Source: DATBLE01 sp963734065 (lineage in GTDB: Bacteria > Actinomycetota > Thermoleophilia > Gaiellales > Gaiellaceae). From it: a stretch of 64,000 nt of DNA. The position numbers and the translations under genes are program-made. The stretch covers positions 310,001 through 374,000 of the forward strand of contig CAVTFN010000005.1 in NCBI GenBank assembly GCA_963734065.1. Direction: 5' to 3'. This document shows positions 51,588 to 60,068 of the stretch, piece by piece. Positions within the stretch are counted from its first letter, which is position 1; each line of letters opens with the position of its first letter. The notes below the pieces were generated by a model, which was not told where the DNA came from, did no database searches, and worked only from the letters and a program-made list of their open reading frames with translations.

Positions 51588-53224
51588 CAGTCGGCACCGC
51601 AGGTCACATCGACCACGGCAAGACCTGGCTCGTCCGGGCCTTGACCGGCAAGGACACCGACCGGCTGCCCGAGGAGCAGGCGCGCGGGATCTCGATCGAC
51701 CTCGGCTACGCGCCGCTCGAGCTGCCCGACGGGCGGCGGCTCTCACTCGTGGACGTGCCGGGTCACGAACGCTTCGTCCGGAACATGGTCGCCGGCGCAA
51801 CCGGGATCGACCTCTTCCTGCTCGTGATCGACGCCGCAGAGGGCGCCCGGCCGCAGACGCACGAGCACCTCGCGATTCTGCGTCTGCTCGGGATCGACCG
51901 CGGAGTCGTCGCGGTGACGAAGTCGGACGCGGTCGACGGGGAGACGCTGGAACTGGCGCTCGCCGAGGCAGCAGAGCTCGTGCCCGAGGCCGAGGCGGTC
52001 GCGGTCAGCGCGAAGACGGGCGACGGACTGGACGAGCTGCGGGCCGCCCTCTCCCGGGCAGCCGACGGCGTCGAACACGCGGGTGCCGACGGCCCCACGC
52101 GCCTCTACGTCGACCGCGTCTTCACGCTGCGCGGAATCGGGACGGTCGTGACCGGCACGCTCTGGTCGGGGACGGTCGGGGAAGGGGACGAGCTGCGGGT
52201 CGAGCCGCGCGGCCTCGACGTGCGGGTGCGCAGCGTGCAGGTGCACGACCGCGCGGTCGAGCGGGCGGAAGCAGGGCAGCGCGTGGCCCTTGCGATTCCG
52301 GGCGTCGAGCGCGACCGGATCGCGCGCGGCGACGCCCTGGTCGAGCGTGGAGCCTTTCCGGTCACGTACCGGCTGGACGTGACGCTCGAGGAGCTCGAGG
52401 AAGTCCCGGCCGCCGTCACCGTCCACCTCGGCACCGCCGACGTCCCGGCGCGGGTGGCGCGGAGCGACCGCTACGTCCAGCTGCGGCTGGAGCGGCCGGT
52501 CGTCGCCGCCGCCGGCGACCGGGTCGTGCTCCGCACCCGCTCGACGATCGGCGGCGGCGTGGTGCTCGACCCGCGGCCGCCGCGCCGGCTCGACCCGGAG
52601 CGGCTCGGCCGGATCGAGCGCGGCGAGGCGGGCGCGACCGTGTACGCGCCCGTCCGCGCCGAGGCGCTGACCCACCTCGGCGAGCTCCAGGGAGTCGAGC
52701 GGGCGGGCGACTGGGTGTTCTCGACCGCCTGGCTGGACGACCTGCGCGAGCGAGTTCGAGCAGAGCTCGCGGCGGCCGATCCGCTCGACCCCGGAGTCGA
52801 CGCCCCGTCGGCGCCGTGGGCGGCTGCGATCGTCCCGCTGCTCGGCCTCGAGCGACGCGGCTCCCGCCTGTACCTGCCGGGGGCGACGGCGAGGATCGAG
52901 GGCGCCGACGAGCTGCTCGCCGAGCTCGAGGCATCGGGCTTCACACCGCTCAAGGTGGCCGACGCCGGGCTCGCACGGGCGCTCGAGCAGGAGGGCAGGC
53001 TCGTCCGGCTCGGCGGCGAGGCGGTGAGCGCGGCCGCCTACGAGCGGGCGCGCGAGCTGCTGGTCGAGGACTGCGCCGCCCACGGCGAGATCACGCTCGC
53101 GCGCTTCCGCGACCTGATCGGCACCGGCCGGCGGCCTGCGCAGCTTCTGCTCGAGCGCTTCGACGCCGACGGCGTCACCCGGCGGATCGGCGACCGGCGC
53201 GTCCTCCGCCGCGCGGCGCGATGA
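51578..53224 (+). CDS. selB: Selenocysteine-specific elongation factor
   Basis: 548-residue GTPase delivering Sec-tRNA to ribosomes at SECIS-marked UGA codons. G1 'GTAGHIDHGKTWLVRAL', G2 'RGISIDLGYAPL', G3 'DVPGHERFV', G4 'TKSD'. EF-Tu-like domains II/III follow ('RLYVDRVFTLRGIGTVVTGTLWSGTVGEGDEL'). The C-terminal 180 residues are winged-helix repeats that bind SECIS RNA ('CAAHGEITLARFRDLIGTGRRPAQLLLERFDADGVTRR'). Slightly shorter than E. coli SelB (about 610), with a reduced winged-helix part. GTG start in selA's end. Confidence 0.96.
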   Translation: MPLTVGTAGHIDHGKTWLVRALTGKDTDRLPEEQARGISIDLGYAPLELPDGRRLSLVDVPGHERFVRNMVAGATGIDLFLLVIDAAEGARPQTHEHLAILRLLGIDRGVVAVTKSDAVDGETLELALAEAAELVPEAEAVAVSAKTGDGLDELRAALSRAADGVEHAGADGPTRLYVDRVFTLRGIGTVVTGTLWSGTVGEGDELRVEPRGLDVRVRSVQVHDRAVERAEAGQRVALAIPGVERDRIARGDALVERGAFPVTYRLDVTLEELEEVPAAVTVHLGTADVPARVARSDRYVQLRLERPVVAAAGDRVVLRTRSTIGGGVVLDPRPPRRLDPERLGRIERGEAGATVYAPVRAEALTHLGELQGVERAGDWVFSTAWLDDLRERVRAELAAADPLDPGVDAPSAPWAAAIVPLLGLERRGSRLYLPGATARIEGADELLAELEASGFTPLKVADAGLARALEQEGRLVRLGGEAVSAAAYERARELLVEDCAAHGEITLARFRDLIGTGRRPAQLLLERFDADGVTRRIGDRRVLRRAAR

Positions 53225-53556
53225 CCTTCTGGATCGCGCTCGCGCTCGTCCTCCTCCACGTCGTCTCCGGCTGGTGGGCGTTCGCGCTGCTCGTCGGCAC
53301 AGCGGTGTTCGAGATCTCGCAGACCGGCTTCTGGCTCTGGTGGACGACGCGGCGCCGGGCGCAGGTCGGCGCCGAGACGATGGTCGGACGGGTGGTCGAG
53401 GTCGCCCAGGAATGCCGGCCGGTCGGGTACGTCCGCGTGCAGGGCGAGCTCTGGCGTGCGCAGTGCGACGAGGGCGCACGGCCCGGCGAACGCGTGCGAG
53501 TGACCGGCCGCAACGGCCTGCTGCTGACGGTGAGCCGTGAGCCTGCAACGGGGTAA
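53221..53556 (+). CDS. Short NfeD-like membrane protein
   Basis: 111 residues. Two N-terminal transmembrane helices ('FWIALALVLLHVVSGWWAFALLVGTAVFE', 'FWLWW') precede an NfeD-type OB-fold ('VGRVVEVAQECRPVGYVRVQGELWRAQCDEGARPGERVRVTGRNGLLLTV'). NfeD proteins partner with stomatin-like proteins or SPP-type proteases; none is next to it. The ATG overlaps the selB stop (ATGA) and its end overlaps the GH88-like gene by 20 nt, so it sits inside the selAB transcript. Confidence 0.85.
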   Translation: MTFWIALALVLLHVVSGWWAFALLVGTAVFEISQTGFWLWWTTRRRAQVGAETMVGRVVEVAQECRPVGYVRVQGELWRAQCDEGARPGERVRVTGRNGLLLTVSREPATG

Positions 53557-54631
53557 GAGTCTGCAACGGGTTGAGTCGTTGACGCGGCGGATCGGGCCGC
53601 GCGATGGGCTGCTCCCGCACGTGACGGGCGAGGACGGCCGCTGGGAGCTGCTCTCGCCGCTCGACGCCGAGGAGGCAGCGCTCACCGGGCTCCCCTGGAC
53701 GGGCGGCTTCGTCGCCGGCCAGCTCTGGCTCGCCGGCGAGCACGAACGGGCCGCGGCGGTCACCGATCTGCTCCGCCCCCGCGCCGCGCAGCCGACGACG
53801 CACGACCTCGGGTTCTTCTTCTGGCCGTCGGCCGTGCTCGGCCTGGCCGCGACCGGGGACGACTGCTACCGGGTGCTCGGCCTGCGGGCGGCGGCGTCGC
53901 TCGCCCGACGGGCGCTGCCGAACGGCGTGATCCAGGTGATCGGCGCCCTCGACGAGCCCGAGCACCGCGGCCGGACGATCGTCGACACCTGGCCGAACCT
54001 GCTGCTGCTCTGGTGGGCGGATCGGCAGGGGATGGCCGGGGCGGCCGACGCGGCGGCGGCGCATCTGGCGGCGACCCTCCCGGCGCTTCTCCGCGACGAC
54101 GGCTCGACGTTCCACGCCGCCCGGATCGCAGACGACGGCACCGTGCTCGAGCAGGGGACGATCAACGGCTACGCGGCCGGCTCGACCTGGGCGCGCGGCC
54201 AGGCGTGGGCGGTGCACGGGCTCGCGACCGCCCACCGGGCGACCGGCGGCTACCGCGAGGAGGCCGAGCTGGCGGCGCGCTGGTTCCTCGACCACCTGCC
54301 GGACGATCTGGTGCCGCCGTGGGACTTCGACGCTCCGAGCAGTGACAGGCTTGGGCCTGTCACTGCCGTTCGACGCGACGCGTCGGCCGGGGCCATCGCC
54401 GCCTCCGCCCTGCTCGAGCTCGGGTGGGATGCCGAGGCGGGCAGCCTGGTGGACGCGCTCGTCGCCACCTGCCTGAACCCGGGCGACGGCGACGGCGCGC
54501 TCCTGCACTGCTGCTACCGGCAGCCGATCGGCCACGGGCTCGACTGCGCGACCGTCTGGGGCGACTTCTTCCTGATCGACGCCCTGAAACGGATCGAGGC
54601 GCCTGACGAGCGCCTCGATCCGTTGAGCTGA
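53537..54631 (+). CDS. GH88-like unsaturated glucuronyl hydrolase family protein
   Basis: 364 residues predicted as an alpha/alpha barrel. Family-like blocks: 'IVDTWPNLLLLWWADRQG' (putative catalytic Asp), 'INGYAAGSTWARGQAWAVHGLATAHRATG' (the S-x-W-x-RGQAW signature) and 'RDASAGAIAASALLELG'. GH88/GH105 enzymes hydrate the unsaturated uronic acid left by polysaccharide lyases. Cytoplasmic (no signal). GTG start 53537 gives a tandem SLQRGK/SLQRVE N-terminus from an 18-nt duplication. Position in the sel operon is probably incidental. Confidence 0.82.
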   Translation: MSLQRGKSLQRVESLTRRIGPRDGLLPHVTGEDGRWELLSPLDAEEAALTGLPWTGGFVAGQLWLAGEHERAAAVTDLLRPRAAQPTTHDLGFFFWPSAVLGLAATGDDCYRVLGLRAAASLARRALPNGVIQVIGALDEPEHRGRTIVDTWPNLLLLWWADRQGMAGAADAAAAHLAATLPALLRDDGSTFHAARIADDGTVLEQGTINGYAAGSTWARGQAWAVHGLATAHRATGGYREEAELAARWFLDHLPDDLVPPWDFDAPSSDRLGPVTAVRRDASAGAIAASALLELGWDAEAGSLVDALVATCLNPGDGDGALLHCCYRQPIGHGLDCATVWGDFFLIDALKRIEAPDERLDPLS

Positions 54632-54639
54632 GACCGCGT

Positions 54640-55095
54640 CTACGCGGCCGGCGGCTCGGCCGGCGGCGGCGCGGCCGGTGGAGCCTTGGAGAGCTTGACC
54701 TCGGTCGGCTCGTCGCCGGCGTACCGGAGATAGCCGCCGACCGCGATCAGGATCGCGAGGATCAGGCCGACCCAGGCCGGCCAGTGCCGGAACTCGTTGT
54801 CGACCAGGAACTTGATGATCGTGAAGAGCAGCACGCCGGCCGCCAGGCCGGCGGTGAGCAGCGCCGCCTTGAACGGCAGCTCGAGCTTCACGGCGAAGAT
54901 CTGCATTGCCTCCCAGGCGACGAGCGCGATCGTCAGGATCCCGACCAGCACCCCCCACCCGTGCCAGCCACTGCGACCCGCAGAGCCGACGACGGTGCTG
55001 ACCTGCTGCCAGTCGAAGAACAGGAAGATGAAGAGCAGCAGCCCACCCCAGCCGATCAGATGGGACGAGCGGCTCATCGCTTTCAGGTGATCCAT
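54640..55095 (-). CDS. Hypothetical four-helix membrane protein
   Basis: 151 residues. Four transmembrane helices ('LIGWGGLLLFIFLFFDW', 'GVLVGILTIALVAWEAM', 'AALLTAGLAAGVLLFTIIKFLV', 'AWVGLILAILIAVGGYLRY') and a Pro/Ala/Glu tail. I chose ATG 55095, preceded by GGAGGCC, because the 58 upstream codons are noise-like and overlap the 5' region. Downstream of the YihY gene on the same strand. Function unknown. Confidence 0.8.
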   Translation of the reverse strand: MDHLKAMSRSSHLIGWGGLLLFIFLFFDWQQVSTVVGSAGRSGWHGWGVLVGILTIALVAWEAMQIFAVKLELPFKAALLTAGLAAGVLLFTIIKFLVDNEFRHWPAWVGLILAILIAVGGYLRYAGDEPTEVKLSKAPPAAPPPAEPPAA

Positions 55096-55204
55096 TCCGA
55101 GGCCTCCGAGGACGGTTGACGATGCGCAGTTCGAGGACCATCGCACAGGTCCTGCTCCGTGAGCAAGACAGGCGTGCCGGACGGAGCGCCGCCCGTGCCG
55201 GCCT

Positions 55205-56101
55205 CTAGGCTCTGCCCTCTGCCTGGACCTGAACCTCCGCAGACTCCTCGCGATCCTGGCCGCGGGCACGTCCGGACTCGGCGTTCACCTCCGCCCCGAG
55301 GAGGACCGCCAGGGCAGTCAGCCACAGCCACGTGAGCAGGATCACGACCGCCGCCAGCGCGCCCCACGTCTTGTTGTACGAGCCGAACCTGCTCACGTAG
55401 AACGAGAAGAGGCCGGAGAGCGCGAGCCAGACGACCATCGCCAGGCCCGCGCCGAACGTGAAGACACGCCAGCGCGGATGCTCGACGTTCGGCCCCAGGT
55501 AGTACATGCCCGCGAAGGCGATCAGCACGCCGACGATCAGGATCGGCCATTGCGCCGTCCACCAGACCCACGAGACGACCGTGTGCTGACCGACCGCGTC
55601 GCCGACCCAGTTGATCAGCTGCGGTCCGAGCACGAGCAGGCCGAAGACGAGCAGGATGCCGAGGGCGGCGAACCCGACCATCTTCAGCGCCGTCAGGCGC
55701 TTCCTGACGAAGCCACGCGTCTCCTCGCGGTCGTAGACGATGTTCAGGCCCCACATCAGGGTCTGCATCGCGCCGGTGACCGACCAGAGCCCCAGCAGGA
55801 TCCCGATCACGAGCACGCTGATCCCCGTTCCCGTGTTGCCCGTCATCCGGGTCAGGCTGTCCTGGATCAGCTGCTGGGCCTGGGCGGGAACGACGTTCCC
55901 GAGCCGGTCGACCAGCCTGGTGACGTCGCTCGGGTTGCCGACGAGCGCGAAGATCCCGACCGCCACCAACAGCACCGACGGGATCGCGAGGAAGGCGTAG
56001 TAGGCGAGCGCGGCTGCGATGTTCGTCAGGTTGTGCTTGCCGATCCCCTTGAACGCCTGCGTGAGGATGGCGAGGTGGCCGCCGCCTCTCATCGACGTCA
56101 T
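55205..56101 (-). CDS. YihY/BrkB-family inner membrane protein
   Basis: 298 residues. Six transmembrane helices with the family opener 'NIAAALAYYAFLAIPSVLLVAVGIFALVG', 'LLGLWSVTGAMQTLMWGLNIVYDREETRGFVRKRLTALKM', and the final 'WGALAAVVILLTWLWLTALAVLLGAEVNAE'. Once called ribonuclease BN; now regarded as a membrane protein of unclear role (virulence factor BrkB family). Start ATG 56101 has GGAGC close upstream; longer 5' extensions run into the divergent FAD oxidase region. Confidence 0.9.
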   Translation of the reverse strand: MTSMRGGGHLAILTQAFKGIGKHNLTNIAAALAYYAFLAIPSVLLVAVGIFALVGNPSDVTRLVDRLGNVVPAQAQQLIQDSLTRMTGNTGTGISVLVIGILLGLWSVTGAMQTLMWGLNIVYDREETRGFVRKRLTALKMVGFAALGILLVFGLLVLGPQLINWVGDAVGQHTVVSWVWWTAQWPILIVGVLIAFAGMYYLGPNVEHPRWRVFTFGAGLAMVVWLALSGLFSFYVSRFGSYNKTWGALAAVVILLTWLWLTALAVLLGAEVNAESGRARGQDREESAEVQVQAEGRA

Positions 56102-56241
56102 CCGCTCCGGCTTCCACGGCGCGCGATCGGTGAAACGAATGGCCGGTGTTGCCGGACCCCGCATCCGGAAGGACGTAACGTCCGTATGGGCGACAACGTC
56201 GAGACGAGTGGACGCCGGGAGACGGCGGGAGGAGGTTGAGC

Positions 56242-57657
56242 ATGGCAAGTGCACCACCGGTACAGGCGGGCCCCGACGCGGAGGCGGTCGACGCCTTCGT
56301 CGCGGGGATCCGCGGACGGGTGCTCCGGCCCGGAGAGCCCGGCTACGACGAGGCGAGGGCGATCTGGAACGGGCTGATCGACCGTAAGCCTGCGCTGATC
56401 GTGCAGCCCACGGGCGCGGCCGACGTCGTCGACGCGGTCAACTTCGCGCGAGAGCACCGGCTGCCGCTGTCGATCAAGGGCGGCGGCCACAACGTCGCGG
56501 GCAACGCCGTCAACGACGACGGCCTCGTGATCGACCTGTCGCAGATGCGCGGCGTGCACGTCGACCCGGCCACGGGCATCGTCCGGGCCGAGGGCGGCGC
56601 CACCTGGGGCGACTGCGACCGCGAGTCGCAGCTCTTCGGCCTCGCGGTCCCGGGGGGAGTCGTCTCCACCACGGGCATCGGCGGCCTGACCCTGCACGGG
56701 GGCGTTGGCCATCTGCGGCGGAAGTATGGCCTCTCGATCGACAATCTGCGGTCGGTCGACATCGTCACCGCCGACGGCCGGCTGCGGCGGGCGAGCGCGA
56801 CCGAAAACGCGGACATGTTCTGGGCCGTGCGCGGCGCGGGGAGCAACTTCGGAGTGGTCACGTCGTTCGAATTCCAGGCGCACCCGGTCGGGCCGCAGGT
56901 GATGGTCGGCGCGATCTTCTACCCGCTCGAGCAGGCCCGAACGGTGATCCCGGCCTGGCGCGACTACATGGCCTCGGCACCGGACGAGCTCAGCTCGATC
57001 GCGCTCTGCTGGAGCGTCGCTCCGGGCGAGCCGTTCCCGGTCGAGCACCACGGCGCCCCCGTCTGCGTCGTCGCGGCCGTCTACTCGGGCTCGCCGGAGG
57101 ACGGCGAGGCGGTGGTCCGGCCGCTCCGCGAACTCGGCACGCCGCTGATCGACCTGAGCGGCCCCTGGCCGTGGGTCGGGCTGCAGAGCGGCTTCGACGC
57201 ACTGTTCCCCAAGGGCGGCCTGTACTACTGGAAGTCCAAGGCGCTTGCCGAGCTCACCGACGCGGCGATCGACGAGATCGTCGGCTACGGCGAGCGGCGG
57301 CCGACGCCGATCACGGACATCGTCATCTGGCACCACGGCGGGGCGATGAGCCGCGTCGGCGAGACCGACACCGCCTACGGCGGCCGGGACGCGGGCTTCC
57401 TGGTCACCGGCGAGGTCAGCTGGACCGACCCGGCGCAGTCGGACGAGGCGATCGCCTGGGGCCGCGAGTTCTGGAACGCGATGGACAAGCACTCGACCGG
57501 CGGCCTGTACCTCAACTTCCCGGGCCTCGGCGAGGAGCAGGAGGATCTCGTCCGCGCCGGCTACGGCCTGAACTACGAGCGGCTGGCACAGCTGAAGGCC
57601 GAGTACGACCCGGCCAACCTGTTCCGGATGAACCTGAACATCACACCGGCGTCGTAG
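56242..57657 (+). CDS. FAD-linked oxidase (berberine-bridge/BBE-like)
   Basis: 471 residues. FAD_binding_4 domain: 'PTGAADVVDAVNFAREHRLPLSIKGGGHNVAGNAV' with the His that covalently binds FAD in this family, 'VRAEGGATWGDCDRESQLFGLAVPGGVVSTTGIGGLTLHGG' and 'FWAVRGAGSNFGVVTSFEF'. The C-terminal BBE segment reads 'YLNFPGLGEEQEDLVRAGYGLNYERLAQLKAEYDPANLFRMNLNI'. ATG 56242 has GGAGG 6 nt upstream. Oxidises sugars or small alcohols in many homologs; substrate unknown. Divergent from yihY. Confidence 0.93.
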   Translation: MASAPPVQAGPDAEAVDAFVAGIRGRVLRPGEPGYDEARAIWNGLIDRKPALIVQPTGAADVVDAVNFAREHRLPLSIKGGGHNVAGNAVNDDGLVIDLSQMRGVHVDPATGIVRAEGGATWGDCDRESQLFGLAVPGGVVSTTGIGGLTLHGGVGHLRRKYGLSIDNLRSVDIVTADGRLRRASATENADMFWAVRGAGSNFGVVTSFEFQAHPVGPQVMVGAIFYPLEQARTVIPAWRDYMASAPDELSSIALCWSVAPGEPFPVEHHGAPVCVVAAVYSGSPEDGEAVVRPLRELGTPLIDLSGPWPWVGLQSGFDALFPKGGLYYWKSKALAELTDAAIDEIVGYGERRPTPITDIVIWHHGGAMSRVGETDTAYGGRDAGFLVTGEVSWTDPAQSDEAIAWGREFWNAMDKHSTGGLYLNFPGLGEEQEDLVRAGYGLNYERLAQLKAEYDPANLFRMNLNITPAS

Positions 57658-57715
57658 GCGCGGCGGGTCGCCGCAGGGGCCCGCGAGGTCCCCGCGGCGA
57701 CCCGCGCTCGCTTCC

Positions 57716-57802
57716 AGGGACTGTCGCCGGAGGGGACTGTCCCCGACGGAACGTTTGCGCCACCACCCCGCGGAGCCAGGCCCGTCCGGGGCCAGACCCT
57801 AG
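57716..57802. repeat. Dispersed GGGACTGTCCC palindromes
   Basis: AGGGACTGTCGCC, spacer, GGGGACTGTCCCC at 57716-57744 and a degenerate GTCCGGGGCCAGACCCT copy at 57784-57800. In the 207-bp gap between the FAD oxidase and the AI-2E transporter; nothing else recognisable is in that gap apart from a GC-rich GGGGCCCGCGAGGTCCCC dyad near 57676. Confidence 0.65.
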
Positions 57803-57864
57803 ACCCCTGTGGCGACCGACCCTCCGAGTACCTTCCAGCCCGTGGCGGCACGGCCGGGGCAAAC

Positions 57865-59037
57865 GTGAACCTGCGGTTCTGGCAGCGGATCCACCCGCCG
57901 ACGCACCCGGCGGCCTCCGCCGACACACCGGCGATCGGGTCGGCCCAGCTGGCGGAGCTCTCGACCGTGTTCGCGGCGCCGCGATGGCTGCGCGACCTCG
58001 GCCGCACCGCCTGGCTGGTCGTCGGCGTCCTGCTCCTCCTGGCCGCCCTGACCTGGCTGCTGGGGGCGACCTACACGATCGGCGGGCCGATGATCGCCGC
58101 GGGGATCGTGGCCACGGTCGCCTCGCCGCTCGTCGGCGCGCTTCAGCGTCACCACGTGCCGCGCGCCCTCGGCGCGGTGCTGATGCTCCTGCTGATCATC
58201 GCGATCGTGGTCGCGGTCGTCGTCGTCGTGCTCGGAGGGCTCCGCGCGCAGCGGGACGACATCGCCGGCAACGCCAACGCGGCCGTCCAGAAGATCGGCA
58301 ACTGGCTCTCCGACCTCGGCGTCGACGACGCGGGCGTGTCGAGTGCCGAGAACAACGTCACCACGACGACGCCCGATGTCATCTCCACGCTGACCAAGGG
58401 GATCCTGAACGGCATCAGGGGCCTCGCATCGCTCGCCTTCGCGCTCTCCTTCGCGATGCTGGGCGTCTTCTTCCTGCTCAAGGACGGGCCGACCCTGCGG
58501 CGCTGGATCGACGGGCACATGGGCCTGCCGCCGAAGGTCGCCCAGACGGTGACGGGCGGCGTCCTGCGGTCGCTGCGGGGCTACTTCCTCGGCGTGACGA
58601 TCGTCGCGGCCTTCAACGGACTCGTGGTCGGGATCGGTGCTCTGATCCTCGGCGTGCCATTGGCGGGAACGATCGCGATCGTCACCGTGATCACGGCATA
58701 CATCCCCTACATCGGCGCGGTCGTGTCGGGCGCCTTTGCCGTCCTGATCGCGCTCGGCGCCGAGGGCACGACCACGGCGTTGATCATGCTCGTCATCGTC
58801 CTACTCGCGAACGGCCTGCTGCAGAACATCTTCCAGCCCTTCGCGATGGGCTCCGCGCTGCACCTGCACCCGCTCGCCGTGCTGATCCTGACGATCGGCG
58901 CCGGCTGCATCTTCGGGATGATCGGTCTCGTGCTCGCTGCCCCGCTCACCTCCGCGGCCGTGCACATCACCCACGACCTGAGACGGGCGAAGGCTGCGGC
59001 CGGACTGCCGGGCGAGGCGCACGCGCCGCCGGCGTGA
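57865..59037 (+). CDS. AI-2E family transporter
   Basis: 390 residues, GTG start. Eight predicted transmembrane helices in the AI-2E/TqsA/PerM arrangement: an N-terminal pair, a middle extracytoplasmic helical region (residues 130-180), then 'FFLLKDGPTLRRWI' and 'GYFLGVTIVAAFNGLVVGIGALILGVPLAG', 'AYIPYIGAVVSGAF', 'QPFAMGSALHLHPLAVLI' as family blocks. Exports small molecules or Na+ in exchange; the quorum-signal name is historical. Its stop overlaps the GTG of the ClC gene (GTGA). Confidence 0.92.
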   Translation: MNLRFWQRIHPPTHPAASADTPAIGSAQLAELSTVFAAPRWLRDLGRTAWLVVGVLLLLAALTWLLGATYTIGGPMIAAGIVATVASPLVGALQRHHVPRALGAVLMLLLIIAIVVAVVVVVLGGLRAQRDDIAGNANAAVQKIGNWLSDLGVDDAGVSSAENNVTTTTPDVISTLTKGILNGIRGLASLAFALSFAMLGVFFLLKDGPTLRRWIDGHMGLPPKVAQTVTGGVLRSLRGYFLGVTIVAAFNGLVVGIGALILGVPLAGTIAIVTVITAYIPYIGAVVSGAFAVLIALGAEGTTTALIMLVIVLLANGLLQNIFQPFAMGSALHLHPLAVLILTIGAGCIFGMIGLVLAAPLTSAAVHITHDLRRAKAAAGLPGEAHAPPA

Positions 59038-60057
59038 CGGAGGGCGGCCGCCGCCGGCCGCGGCTGCCGAGGCCGCCGAGAGACCCGGACGCGCTCGCCT
59101 ACCTGCGCGTTCGGGGCGGTGCTCGGCCCGGAGGCGCCCCTGATCGCGCTCGGCTCGGTGGTCGGGATGACGGTCACGCTCTTCGCCCGCACGGACGAGA
59201 AGGGAAAGGCTGTCCTCGCCACCGCCGGCTCGTTCTCGGCGATCTCGGCGCTCTTCGGCGGTCCGATCGTCGGTGGGATGATGATGGTCGAGAGCGGGCT
59301 CGGCCTGGGCGCCGGTCTCCTGCCCGTCCTGCTGCCGGGCTTCGTCGCGGCGGCGATCGGCTACATCCTGTTCATCGGACTCGGCGACTGGGGCGGCCTC
59401 GGGTCGCAGTCGCTGGCGGTGCCGAGCCTGCCCGACTACTCCGGCACGCACGTCTACGACCTGGTCGTCGCGGTCGTCGTCGGCATCGCCGTCGCGGTGA
59501 TCGTCGCGACCGTGCGGAGGTCCGCGGCCGAGCTCGCGAGGGAAGGCACGCGGCGCGTCGGCCTGCCGGTCCTGCTCGTCGGCGGCGGGCTCGCCGTCGG
59601 CCTGGTCGCTCAGGTTGCGGACTGGCTCGGCGCCGACTCGCAGGATGTGCTCTTTTCCGGCCAGACGGGCGTGCCCGCGCTGGCGGCGGCGACCTCGACG
59701 AAGATCCTGCTCGTCCTGCTGGTCGCGAAGGCGATCGGCTACGGGATCAGCCTCGGCTGCGGCTTCCGCGGGGGCCCCGTCTTCCCCGCCCTCTTCCTCG
59801 GCATCGCGGTCGCCGAGTTCGCGCACACGTGGTTCGACGTCTCGCCGACGCTCGCGGTCGCCGTCGGAGCTGCCGCCGGGATGGCGGCCGGTACCCGCCT
59901 GCTCGTCACCTCGGTGCTGTTCGCAGGGCTGCTGGTCGGGCACGCCGGCCAGGACGCGATCCCGGCGGCGGTGCTCGCCGCGGCCGCCGCCTGGCTGACG
60001 ATGCAGGCGCTCGACCGGCGAGCGGCCCAGGCTGCGCCGGCGGCCGTGACGGCGTAG
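59034..60057 (+). pseudogene. ClC-family chloride channel/antiporter with internal deletion
   Basis: The gene starts at GTG 59034 overlapping the previous stop; frame 1 reads 'TEGGRRRPRLPRPPRDPDALAYLR' (a ClC-like cytoplasmic N-terminus). At about 59108 homology jumps, out of frame, to 'AFGAVLGPEAPLIALGSVVG', the mid-protein ClC block (canonical GxxGPEGP). From there to 60057 a continuous frame covers the rest of the channel ('FGGPIVGGMMMVES', 'GCGFRGGPVFPALFLG'). The first several membrane helices, about 120 codons or more, are missing. A product from the internal GTG 59119 would be incomplete. Confidence 0.75.
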
Positions 60058-60068
60058 CGTTCTCCGGC

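Noticed and set aside
51743..55141. 1132-codon minus-strand open frame
   Set aside because: Antisense of selB/NfeD/GH88; Arg/Ala/Pro/Gly-rich with no domain. Typical GC-rich antisense frame.
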